Assembly (NCBI GenBank): GCA_943355005.1 | Contig: CALRDV010000009.1 | Location: 1-52,306, forward strand | Direction of reading: 5' to 3' | DNA: 52,306 nucleotides | Origin: Patescibacteria group bacterium | Lineage (GTDB): Bacteria > Patescibacteriota > Microgenomatia > UBA1400 > MFAQ01 | In this document: one piece after another, positions 22,067 through 29,993 of the stretch | Layout: every line of letters starts with the position of its first letter | Numbering within the stretch: position 1 is the first letter of the stretch | Position numbers and translations under genes: made by a program | Notes under the pieces: model-generated | Told to the model about the DNA's origin: nothing | What the model saw: only the letters and a program-made list of their open reading frames with translations | Database searches by the model: none

Positions 22067-22072
22067 TAGTAT
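22067..22072 (+). promoter_or_regulatory. -10 hexamer of the nuclease-like orphan
   Basis: TAGTAT, with 8 nt (AGACCTAC) to the ATG. uvrA (AGACAGTC) and uvrB (AGACCAG) have the same AGAC start after the hexamer. Confidence 0.4.
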
Positions 22073-22080
22073 AGACCTAC

Positions 22081-23580
22081 ATGGAAATCACATTACAGGG
22101 AATAGGTAAAGAAGCAGAAGATCAAGTTGAACCAATTATTTCAGCCACAGAGAAAAAAAATCAAGAACTGGAGTGGGAATACAATCGAAGTTTAGATTTA
22201 GCTACAAAAAATACATTGGAACAAGCAGGGGAAGTGTCAAATAGTAATGGATTTTTTGATAAACGAAAGTTTGACTTTGTTAGAAGAAACCTAAAGCTAA
22301 GAACTAGCCCAAAATTTCAAGGAAGGCAAAGTAAGCTTGTAGACTCTTCACATTCAGAAGTTATGGCAAATTTACTGAACGCTAACGTTTACGTTTATAG
22401 TGAAACCAGAAAAGAGACTCTAGATAAATTCGTGGTAGCAGAACATGTGGAGAGAATTGGTTCAAAGAAAGATAAAAGAATTTTTCAAATTTATTACGGT
22501 GCCGGGAATTCGACAGAAGATTTAGAGAATTTGAATGAATTATTATCAGACCCCGAAGAGTTTTTAAATTCAAATTTAGGGTACAGAAAAGCTAAATCTG
22601 AAGATTGGAGTATTACTATCAATGTGCTTTACCCTGATGATATACCCGCAAACGAGAAGGTTGTAAAACATCTAAATGAACAGGAGTCGAAAATTAACTC
22701 AGAATCTAGCGGAATACTCATAAAATATAAATTAGATAATATTCCGTTTGACGCTGATAAAGTAAAAGTACTAGATCGGTTGATTGAAAAAAATAAAAAG
22801 GAGGTAACCAGACATCCCTCTGAGCTTTTTTTAGAAGTTAGAGAAGTGACTATTAAAAACTTATTAACTCAAATAACCTCTGAGCTACCAGAAAATTCTG
22901 CTTTATTGAAATTAATTAAAACTGATTTTGATTTTGTGGTCAAACAGGTTTATGAAAGCATCAAGAATTATCACAGTGGTAATTCAGAAGCTGCAATGGG
23001 TTATATGTTTGAAGCTGCTGTCGCAATAGAAATGAGAGATGGAGTGCTTGATGACACACTTTCAGAGATGTTTTGGCAAATTGCCCACAATAACAAAAAA
23101 GAAGTTATAGATTTATCAAGTGAGGACTTTCGGGCATTAAATAAAGAGTATCAAGAATTTATGGCTAGTAAGTGGCATGGTCATGGTGACTTTATTATCA
23201 CGGATGATGATATAGCGGATGGGAAAAAAGTCAGAAAAATTTCTGCCTTAATTGAATGCAAGTCCTCTTCTTCTGAAAGTATTCCTGAGTACGTTAGAAA
23301 TCAAATTGTAGGTGAAGTGGGAGATTTGGAAGTATTTGTTGAAAAACACAACAAAACTAATCGGGAAAAAATAGCCATGCTTCCGATTAAAGACATTAAA
23401 GTCATATTAATTAAACCTTTACCGAAAGGAGTCGAAAACAAACCATCTAATCGTACCGGAAAGCAAACCTTTGTTGGATTTAATTCTGTAGCAATTCTAA
23501 GGTCAGCAATTAGCGAAGAAGATATAGAAATAGTTAGAAAGTATATGGGAACAATTATTGAAAATACCCACAAGACATAA
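22081..23580 (+). CDS. Orphan protein with PD-(D/E)XK nuclease-like C-terminal region
   Basis: A 499-aa soluble protein; no known family recognised over its length. The N-terminal half is charged and helical. The C-terminal half carries a pattern typical of PD-(D/E)XK nucleases: FEAAVAIE (Glu311, Glu317), then HGDFII (Asp370), then ALIECKS (Glu392-Cys-Lys394), followed by a long helix. Such cores occur in restriction enzymes, repair nucleases and phage defence proteins. The 22-residue gap between Asp370 and Glu392 is long but within what the superfamily allows. Base composition is more AT-rich than the flanking repair genes, suggesting transfer. Alternative: an inactive relative or chance motif. 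Confidence 0.6.
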   Translation: MEITLQGIGKEAEDQVEPIISATEKKNQELEWEYNRSLDLATKNTLEQAGEVSNSNGFFDKRKFDFVRRNLKLRTSPKFQGRQSKLVDSSHSEVMANLLNANVYVYSETRKETLDKFVVAEHVERIGSKKDKRIFQIYYGAGNSTEDLENLNELLSDPEEFLNSNLGYRKAKSEDWSITINVLYPDDIPANEKVVKHLNEQESKINSESSGILIKYKLDNIPFDADKVKVLDRLIEKNKKEVTRHPSELFLEVREVTIKNLLTQITSELPENSALLKLIKTDFDFVVKQVYESIKNYHSGNSEAAMGYMFEAAVAIEMRDGVLDDTLSEMFWQIAHNNKKEVIDLSSEDFRALNKEYQEFMASKWHGHGDFIITDDDIADGKKVRKISALIECKSSSSESIPEYVRNQIVGEVGDLEVFVEKHNKTNREKIAMLPIKDIKVILIKPLPKGVENKPSNRTGKQTFVGFNSVAILRSAISEEDIEIVRKYMGTIIENTHKT

Positions 23581-23591
23581 TTAAATAGTCA

Positions 23592-24131
23592 ATGAACAAA
23601 AGCAAGCCAGTTAGTTCTACCTGGACCTCTCCGGATGATGGTACTGTTGTTAAGTTTACTTGGTTACCAGGAGATAATATTTCGATTTACACTCCCTACA
23701 CCCAGTGCTATGGTGTCTGCTTTAATACCGAAGGAAAAATGCTTATTCAAAGGGTGGAAGATTCCGACTGGTGTCTATCTGGAGGTACAGTCGAGGAAGG
23801 CGAAACAGCGGAGCAAACGTTACGTCGCGAGATGCTGGAAGAAACAGATGTCACTATAAAAAACATTATTCTATTGGGTGGTCAAGAAGTTTCTTTTCCG
23901 AATGGTCACAATTTGCATCCCAAAAGAGGTGAAGGTGATCTTTTCTATCAGCTGCGATATTATTGCGAATTGGACGAATTGCTTCCTCAAACCCCGGACC
24001 CGGACAAGGGCAAAATTCATGACCGTCTTTTTGTCGACCCGGCTGAAATTACCAAATACTTCGATTGGGGTGCGACGGGTGCCGCCATCTTCGCGCAGGC
24101 CACAGCTTTATATAATAAACTTCACCCCTAA
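23592..24131 (+). CDS. NUDIX hydrolase
   Basis: A 179-aa hydrolase of the NUDIX superfamily, which cleaves nucleoside diphosphates linked to another moiety, often for nucleotide clean-up. The NUDIX box is complete in its metal-binding part: GGTVEEGETAEQTLRREMLEE, with Thr-Asp where the consensus has x-Gly. The N-terminal strands (CYGVCFNTEGKMLIQRV) and the end (DRLFVDPAEITKYFDW) fit the fold. The substrate cannot be inferred. It starts 11 nt after the nuclease-like gene with no Shine-Dalgarno and may be read from that gene's transcript. Confidence 0.85.
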   Translation: MNKSKPVSSTWTSPDDGTVVKFTWLPGDNISIYTPYTQCYGVCFNTEGKMLIQRVEDSDWCLSGGTVEEGETAEQTLRREMLEETDVTIKNIILLGGQEVSFPNGHNLHPKRGEGDLFYQLRYYCELDELLPQTPDPDKGKIHDRLFVDPAEITKYFDWGATGAAIFAQATALYNKLHP

Positions 24132-24132
24132 C

Positions 24133-24157
24133 ACCTGCAAGGAGAGTCCTTGCAGGT
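24133..24157. terminator. Strong stem-loop after the NUDIX gene
   Basis: An 11-bp perfect stem ACCTGCAAGGA / TCCTTGCAGGT with loop GAG. No U tract follows, so it may be an end-stabilising hairpin rather than a classic terminator. Confidence 0.5.
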
Positions 24158-24168
24158 CTCACTCCACC

Positions 24169-24198
24169 CGTCATTGCGAGCGGAGCGCGGCAATCCAG
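24169..24198. repeat. Palindromic repeat family A, copy 2 (short form)
   Basis: CGTCATTGCGAGCGGAGCGC continues into GGCAATCCAG: the simplest copy of family A. The TATAAT of the following GNAT gene begins 4 nt after it. Confidence 0.8.
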
Positions 24199-24201
24199 GC
24201 A

Positions 24202-24207
24202 TATAAT
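24202..24207 (+). promoter_or_regulatory. -10 hexamer of the GNAT gene, leaderless arrangement
   Basis: A perfect TATAAT with 6 nt (ATAAAC) to the ATG at 24214, directly after a palindromic repeat. Confidence 0.6.
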
Positions 24208-24213
24208 ATAAAC

Positions 24214-24699
24214 ATGACCGATACCGATACAAAAATCATCAAACTCGACTCTAAAGATTGGCAAAAATACAAAGAAATTAGACTTGAGTCGCTTAGGATG
24301 GAGCCACAAGCCTTTAATTCCAAGTATGCCGAAATCTTAAACAAACCTGACCAATATTGGATGGACGAACTATTAGACCCAGACAAACTATATTTATTTG
24401 CCGAGGTTGAAGGCGAAATCGTTGGCACTATGAATGCTTCATTTAACGAAAATAATATAAAAAACGAAGCGGTCATTCACGGCGCCTATGTAAATATTAC
24501 TCATAGACGAAAGGGGATAGGTCAACAGCTTCTTACAGCACTTTTGGATGAAGCCAAACTGCATCCTGTAGTCAAAATAGCCAAGCTTTGGGTAAAAGGC
24601 TCGCAAATCAAAGCCCGCAAGCTTTACGAATCCATGGGTTTTTCAGTCACTGGCAAAGACGGAGAAAACACCCTAGTGATGGAAAAATCTCTAGTCTAG
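24214..24699 (+). CDS. GNAT family N-acetyltransferase
   Basis: A 161-aa acetyltransferase that transfers acetyl from acetyl-CoA to an amine of unknown identity. The GNAT core is clear: N-terminal strand and helix (KIIKLDSKDWQKYKEIRLESL), strand 4 (VIHGAYVNITHRRKGIGQQLLTALLDEA, with the CoA loop RRKGIG), and C-terminal ARKLYESMGF. The open frame extends further upstream to 23878, but that part overlaps the NUDIX gene in another frame. ATG 24214 follows a perfect -10 by 6 nt, so it is the likely start. It is closed by a terminator shared with the opposing gene. Confidence 0.88.
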   Translation: MTDTDTKIIKLDSKDWQKYKEIRLESLRMEPQAFNSKYAEILNKPDQYWMDELLDPDKLYLFAEVEGEIVGTMNASFNENNIKNEAVIHGAYVNITHRRKGIGQQLLTALLDEAKLHPVVKIAKLWVKGSQIKARKLYESMGFSVTGKDGENTLVMEKSLV

Positions 24700-24708
24700 A
24701 AAAATAAA

Positions 24709-24730
24709 ACCCCCTAATAAATTAGGGGGT
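24709..24730. terminator. Bidirectional terminator
   Basis: ACCCCCTAAT / ATTAGGGGGT with a 2-nt loop between two convergent genes. A-rich and T-containing tracts flank it on both sides. Confidence 0.8.
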
Positions 24731-24737
24731 ACTTTCG

Positions 24738-25094
24738 TTATTGAGCTCCAGACTTGCGAGGTACGGAGTGACTGGTTCTTGATCCGATCACGCCTTCAAT
24801 CTTCTCATCTTTGATGAATTGAAGAATTCCTTCTCCTGGGAACTCGCATGGTAAAACTTGGTAGATCTTAATTACACTTAAGTGATCGAAACATAAGGTA
24901 TCAAATAGACACACTGCATGGTTTATCCTGCCAAGCCAACTGACTGAAGTCGTACGTGGTTCGCGCTTCAGTTCAGTGTCTACCTTTACATAGTCCCCGG
25001 CTCGCGGATAAAGCGCTATAGGATCAAGCAGTCCTTCTACGACCTTGAATAATCTTTTTGGTGCTTTTACCACTATCGGTTTAGTTTTACGCAT
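24738..25094 (-). CDS. Small protein of unknown function
   Basis: A 118-aa soluble protein, basic at the N-terminus (MRKTKPIVVKAPKRLFK), with a beta-rich pattern and a C-terminal Ser/Arg-containing tail. I recognise no family. The start is well supported by AAGGAG 7 nt upstream, and TATAAT lies on the complement at 25134-25139. It is a stand-alone gene converging on the GNAT gene. Confidence 0.65.
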   Translation of the reverse strand: MRKTKPIVVKAPKRLFKVVEGLLDPIALYPRAGDYVKVDTELKREPRTTSVSWLGRINHAVCLFDTLCFDHLSVIKIYQVLPCEFPGEGILQFIKDEKIEGVIGSRTSHSVPRKSGAQ

Positions 25095-25133
25095 CGAAAA
25101 GCTCCTTCATATTTTAATGTTGCTGCATCGGGA

Positions 25134-25139
25134 ATTATA
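25134..25139 (-). promoter_or_regulatory. -10 hexamer of the gene at 24738-25094
   Basis: The complement reads TATAAT. The leader is about 35 nt with AAGGAG. Confidence 0.5.
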
Positions 25140-25230
25140 CTACCTAATATCAAGGGATACAAAAGAGACAAGTAATATGTTCGCAGAATATCACAGAATT
25201 ATAAGTTAGTTTGGAATAACATGGCCAATA

Positions 25231-25250
25231 ACATTCGGGTATTTTAGGGT
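25231..25250 (+). promoter_or_regulatory. Candidate LexA operator at uvrA
   Basis: ACATTCGGGTATTTTAGGGT, with a GGGT direct repeat 10 bp apart. It matches the lexA element at 16 of 20 positions and covers the expected -35 region of uvrA (the -10 is 25260-25265). Confidence 0.5.
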
Positions 25251-25259
25251 GAATTGATG

Positions 25260-25265
25260 TAAAAT
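25260..25265 (+). promoter_or_regulatory. -10 hexamer of uvrA
   Basis: TAAAAT, with 8 nt (AGACAGTC) to the ATG. No Shine-Dalgarno. Confidence 0.5.
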
Positions 25266-25273
25266 AGACAGTC

Positions 25274-28195
25274 ATGTCCACCTCTCCATCAACTCATTTA
25301 ATCATCAAGGGAGCACGTCAGCACAATCTCAAGAACGTCAATCTGACTTTGCCAAAGAATAAACTGGTGGTTTTTACAGGGGTCTCCGGATCCGGCAAGT
25401 CCAGCATGGCTCACGACACCATCTATGCAGAAGGCCAGCGTCGCTATGTCGAGTCACTTTCTTCCTACGCCCGCCAGTTTCTGGGGGTCATGGACAAGCC
25501 TGATGTGGATCAGATCGAAGGTCTTTCACCCGCCATCCTCATAGATCAGAAGCAGGGGAGCCACAATCCTCGCAGTACGGTCGGTACCGTTACCGAGATT
25601 TATGACTATCTCCGTCTCCTCTTTGCCCGTATAGGGCACCCTCACTGCCCTCAATGCGGTCGCGAAATCATGCCTCAAGACATCAATCAAATCTACAAAT
25701 CCGTTGTAGACCTCGCCATAAGCCATCCCAGCTACCAAAAGCAAAAAGGTGCTAGGCTTCTGATCTTGGCTCCCATTGTCAAAGGCCAAAAGGGTGAATT
25801 CAAAGAACTTTTTCCTGGCCTGCTCAAGCAAGGTATCCAACAGGTCAGAGTCGATAACAAAATTCTTTCAACTACTTCTACTTTATCTTTATTCAAAAAT
25901 AACCGTCACAGTATCGAAGCTGTAATCGACAAGCTTGTCATTGGCCAAGTTCAGGGAAGTCCGGAGTACGAGAAACAGCGTTTAATTGACTCTCTAGAAC
26001 AAGCACTCAAAATCTCTGACGGTGAAGTTTTTGTCAGCATTGTCTCCGACCCCTCTTTATCTTTTCCCGAAAATCCTGAGCAGATGGAAGACCACTTATT
26101 TTCACAGAAACTAGCCTGTCCTGTCGATAATATTTCTATTCCGGAAATCGAACCAAGATACTTTTCCTTTAATGCACCGGAAGGCGCCTGTCCGGAATGT
26201 ACCGGTCTAGGGACCAAGATGGTCCTCGATACGGATTCGGTTGTTTCTCCCTCACTTAGTCTTCTGGAAGGCGCCATTATTCCTCTTGCATCCCAGTTCG
26301 AGTCGCGCACTTGGCTGGCCAAACTAGTTCTCGAAGCCATGGATTCCATGGGTTTCCCAGGAAACAAACCACTGTTAGACCTTACAGATGAACAAAAAAA
26401 TGCTTTATTCAATGGCACTGGCAAAAAAGTATTTTCCATCAAAGGCATCAACCGTCACGGCAAACATGTTTCCCGAAAAATGACATTTGAAGGTCTGTCT
26501 AAAGAATTCGAAAGACGTTATGAAGAGTCCAGTTCCGAATCATTTAAGGAGGAAGTAGCCAAATATCTCATCCGGAAAACTTGTCCGGTATGTAAGGGAG
26601 CTCGTCTAAAATCCGAAGTTCTTGGTGTTCACGTCGATAATTGCTCTATCAGCGAAGTCACTTCCTGGTCTACTGCTAAGTCCAATCAATTTTTTCAGGA
26701 ACTATTTAACAAGTTAACCTCCACCGAACAACAAATCAGCGAACCAATTGTGAAAGAAATAGGGGACCGGTTAAGTTTTCTCATGTCAGTTGGTCTTGAT
26801 TACATCACATTAGCTAGAGAGTCCGGAACCTTATCAGGGGGAGAGCTCCAGAGAATTCGTCTCGCTAGTCAGATTGGATCTCGTCTTACCGGAATACTTT
26901 ATGTTTTAGACGAACCAACTATTGGTCTCCATCAGCGTGATAATGCCAAATTAATCAAAACATTGCAAGATCTCGTTACTTTGGGAAATTCATTAGTGGT
27001 TGTAGAACACGATCAACAGACCATGGAGAATGCCGATCACATTGTCGAGTTCGGTCCTAAAGCGGGCTATCTTGGTGGAGAAGTAACTTTTGAAGGCACA
27101 GTGGATGAGATGAAGGCGTCGAACTGTTTAACAGGACAGTATTTATCGGGTAGAAAATCAGTGGTCGCCGTAAAACCAAAAGAACCCGTTGAGAGTCCAG
27201 CCTCCATTCGACTTACCGGCTGTACCCATCACAATCTCAAAGATATCGATGTAGATTTTCCTCTAAATAAATTTGTCGCTGTTACTGGTGTCTCCGGTTC
27301 CGGCAAATCATCTCTGGTCGTAGACACTCTTTACGAAGCACTTTCGCAAAACCTTAATCCCATGCACCACAAAGAGGATATCAAATTTGGCACAATTACA
27401 ATTCCTGATGTGGTAAAAAGAGTTTCTTTAATTGATCAAAGTCCTATCGGCAAGACTCCCAGAAGTAATCCCGCTACTTATACCAAAGTCTTCGATTACG
27501 TCCGTCAGCTGTTCTCAAATACTCAAGAGGCTAGATACCGCGGTTACGGACCGGGCCGTTTTAGTTTCAATGTCAAAGGTGGTCGCTGCGAAACTTGTGA
27601 GGGAGATGGACAGCTAAAAATCGAAATGCAATTCCTCGGCGATATCTATATTACTTGCGAAACCTGTAAAGGTACTAGATTTAATGACCCTACTTTGGAA
27701 GTAGAATACAAAGGTAAGAACATTTCTCAAGTCCTAGGAATGACAGTGGATGAAGCTAGTGACTTCTTCCGAAATGTCCCCGCCATTAGCAAGAAAATAG
27801 AAACTATCAAGAAAGTCGGTCTAGGTTACATAAAGTTAGGACAAAGCGCTCCTACTCTTTCCGGCGGAGAAGCTCAAAGAGTCAAGCTTGCCACAGAACT
27901 GGCCAAGACGGGTAGTGGGCACACCATATACATTTTGGATGAACCTACCACAGGACTTCATTTTGAAGATTTAAGTAAACTGGTGCAAACCCTTGTCGAT
28001 TTGGTAAATCAAAATAATACAGTCATAGTTATCGAACACAATCTAGACGTAATCAAAAATGCCGACTATATTATTGACATTGGGCCCGAAGGTGGCGAAG
28101 CTGGTGGTCAGCTAATCGCAAGTGGCACACCTGCCAAAGTTGCAGCCAAATTCGACACTCCCACTGCCCAAGAGTTAAAAAAGTTAGTCTTCTAA
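25274..28195 (+). CDS. uvrA: Excinuclease ABC subunit A
   Basis: The damage-sensing ABC-type ATPase dimer of nucleotide excision repair. At 973 aa it is full length. First Walker A GVSGSGKSS (about residue 36 on), then the zinc site HCPQCGREI, a UvrB-binding region, a second zinc site CPECTGLGTK and CPVCKGARL, the first signature LSGGELQRIRLASQIG with Walker B YVLDEPTIGLH, the second Walker A GVSGSGKSSL, a zinc motif CETCEGDGQLKIEMQFL...CETCKG, and the second signature LSGGEAQRVKLATELA with Walker B YILDEPTTGLHFED. A candidate LexA operator lies upstream. The next gene starts 22 nt after the stop. Confidence 0.97.
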   Translation: MSTSPSTHLIIKGARQHNLKNVNLTLPKNKLVVFTGVSGSGKSSMAHDTIYAEGQRRYVESLSSYARQFLGVMDKPDVDQIEGLSPAILIDQKQGSHNPRSTVGTVTEIYDYLRLLFARIGHPHCPQCGREIMPQDINQIYKSVVDLAISHPSYQKQKGARLLILAPIVKGQKGEFKELFPGLLKQGIQQVRVDNKILSTTSTLSLFKNNRHSIEAVIDKLVIGQVQGSPEYEKQRLIDSLEQALKISDGEVFVSIVSDPSLSFPENPEQMEDHLFSQKLACPVDNISIPEIEPRYFSFNAPEGACPECTGLGTKMVLDTDSVVSPSLSLLEGAIIPLASQFESRTWLAKLVLEAMDSMGFPGNKPLLDLTDEQKNALFNGTGKKVFSIKGINRHGKHVSRKMTFEGLSKEFERRYEESSSESFKEEVAKYLIRKTCPVCKGARLKSEVLGVHVDNCSISEVTSWSTAKSNQFFQELFNKLTSTEQQISEPIVKEIGDRLSFLMSVGLDYITLARESGTLSGGELQRIRLASQIGSRLTGILYVLDEPTIGLHQRDNAKLIKTLQDLVTLGNSLVVVEHDQQTMENADHIVEFGPKAGYLGGEVTFEGTVDEMKASNCLTGQYLSGRKSVVAVKPKEPVESPASIRLTGCTHHNLKDIDVDFPLNKFVAVTGVSGSGKSSLVVDTLYEALSQNLNPMHHKEDIKFGTITIPDVVKRVSLIDQSPIGKTPRSNPATYTKVFDYVRQLFSNTQEARYRGYGPGRFSFNVKGGRCETCEGDGQLKIEMQFLGDIYITCETCKGTRFNDPTLEVEYKGKNISQVLGMTVDEASDFFRNVPAISKKIETIKKVGLGYIKLGQSAPTLSGGEAQRVKLATELAKTGSGHTIYILDEPTTGLHFEDLSKLVQTLVDLVNQNNTVIVIEHNLDVIKNADYIIDIGPEGGEAGGQLIASGTPAKVAAKFDTPTAQELKKLVF

Positions 28196-28217
28196 AAATC
28201 TGAAATACTTAATTTGT

Positions 28218-29993
28218 TTGATATTTTCATTGCTGTTTTTTTGCACAGCCTCAGACGTGTTTGCTATCGCCAAATTTAACACTACCTACCAAATCTACTA
28301 TAACGTCACTGAAACAGGGAAGACACATGTCAAATTTGTAATCAATCAGAAGAACAATCTTTCTGTTGTCTATGCTACGGATTTCGGCTTAAGCATCAAT
28401 GAAACCAAACTGGAGAACATAAAAGTTTTAGATGAAGGCACTCCGGTAAAGGCAGATGTCATCAAAAGTCTAAATCAAACTTCCATCACATTTCCATTTT
28501 CCAGTAAGGTAGTTGGTAAAGATAAGTTACACACTTTTACCATCGAATACGATACTCCGGATATTACGACCAAATCGGGAAATACTTGGCAGATTGATAT
28601 TCCCAGATTAGACCAAGACGAAAATGTCACAGCTCAGACCGTAATTCTTACTGTTCCCACTGGTTTTTCAGTTCCTGCTTATATAGATCCCAAGCCGGAT
28701 GTGGTAAATGGAAATATCTATTATTTTAGTGGCAACAAAATCAGTAATAAATCTATCAGTGCGGTTTTTGGAAAGACACAATATTATCGCGGAAAGTTGG
28801 ATTACCACCTTACCAACAACGACAGCTCCAAGACCAGAATGGAAATCGCTTTACCTCCTGACACTTCGTATCAAACCGTATTAATTAAGAGTATCAATCC
28901 ACCACCGATAAACATTAATTTTGATAACGATGGAAATTTATTGGCATCCTATGATCTCTTATCCAAAGAAAAAAAAGATATCTCTGTAGAAATAATTTTT
29001 CGGCTAGACTTTCTACCCAAACCTTCCAAATCTCAGCCTCCCGACTCCTTACTTTCCAAATCCTCAATCTGGAATTTCGATCACAGTGTATTTAGTTCAC
29101 CGGAATTAAGCAGTCTAAAAACCCCAAAATCAATATATGACTTTGTCTCTGACAAGCTAAAGTATGACTATGAAAAACTAAATAGGGAACGACCCGGGCG
29201 GGTACCGGCAGCAGAGTCATTGATAAACTACCGGAGTGCGATCTGTACAGACTTTACAGATGTATTTGTGTCACTAGCAAGAAAGGCGGGTATACATTCA
29301 CGGGAACTTCAAGGTTTTGCAATTACCCAGAATCCTGATCTAAAGCCGCTTTCTCTTACCCAGGATGTGCTTCATGCTTGGCCGGAATATTTTGACAAAG
29401 CAAAATCTACTTGGATACAAGTGGATCCTACTTGGGCCAACACCACAAGAGGAATTGATTATTTTAATAAATTGGACTTCAATCACATCGTCTTTGTCAT
29501 CCATGGAGAAAATTCTGAATATCCTCTCACTGCCGGAGCTTACAAAAACGGATTAAAGACAAAGGATATATCCATTGAGCCCACGGAGATTGTAGATTTT
29601 CCAGCTCCTAAATTTACCTTACAGTTTGTGAAACAGGAAGGAGAAAATGTTCTAATCGAAATAAAAAATCTGGGGGGTTCTTCTTTTTACGGCTCACTTA
29701 GAAGTGATGAAACTTCTTATCTTGAGAAACTTGAAACGTGGGTAAGTGTCCCGCCTTTATTTACAAAAACTATTAGTCTCAAGGTCAGAAATACCCCTTA
29801 TTTTGGCAATATCAATTCTCGGGCTATAATTTACCTTAATGGCGCAAGATATGACACCGGAGTTTCCATCGGTTCAGCCTCCAATCAGGCTCTCTTACTC
29901 TCCGGAATCGGAGGATTTTTGGCAGTCGTTGCCTTCTGGGCCAGGCATTTACATCTTCGAAGACAAAAACAAAAAACCTCTCTATATCGGTAA
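28218..29993 (+). CDS. Exported transglutaminase-like protein with C-terminal membrane anchor
   Basis: About 591 aa. A hydrophobic export signal (LLFFCTASDVFA) is followed by a beta-rich extracellular region, then a transglutaminase/protease-like core with its triad: Cys343 (SAICTDF), His386 (LHAWPEYF) and Asp403 (WIQVDPTW). A beta domain follows, then a transmembrane helix (LLLSGIGGFLAVVAFWA) and a basic cytoplasmic tail. It probably cleaves or cross-links amide bonds at the cell surface. The start is uncertain: the TTG at 28218 gives a signal without a basic residue, while reading back to CTG 28200 adds Lys and makes a normal signal peptide. The last 155 nt overlap the uvrC frame. Confidence 0.78.
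   Translation: MIFSLLFFCTASDVFAIAKFNTTYQIYYNVTETGKTHVKFVINQKNNLSVVYATDFGLSINETKLENIKVLDEGTPVKADVIKSLNQTSITFPFSSKVVGKDKLHTFTIEYDTPDITTKSGNTWQIDIPRLDQDENVTAQTVILTVPTGFSVPAYIDPKPDVVNGNIYYFSGNKISNKSISAVFGKTQYYRGKLDYHLTNNDSSKTRMEIALPPDTSYQTVLIKSINPPPININFDNDGNLLASYDLLSKEKKDISVEIIFRLDFLPKPSKSQPPDSLLSKSSIWNFDHSVFSSPELSSLKTPKSIYDFVSDKLKYDYEKLNRERPGRVPAAESLINYRSAICTDFTDVFVSLARKAGIHSRELQGFAITQNPDLKPLSLTQDVLHAWPEYFDKAKSTWIQVDPTWANTTRGIDYFNKLDFNHIVFVIHGENSEYPLTAGAYKNGLKTKDISIEPTEIVDFPAPKFTLQFVKQEGENVLIEIKNLGGSSFYGSLRSDETSYLEKLETWVSVPPLFTKTISLKVRNTPYFGNINSRAIIYLNGARYDTGVSIGSASNQALLLSGIGGFLAVVAFWARHLHLRRQKQKTSLYR

Noticed and set aside
23878-24213. Longer N-terminus for the GNAT protein (open frame from 23878)
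   Set aside because: This part overlaps the NUDIX gene and crosses a stem-loop, a palindromic repeat and the TATAAT box; the acetyltransferase fold begins after 24214.
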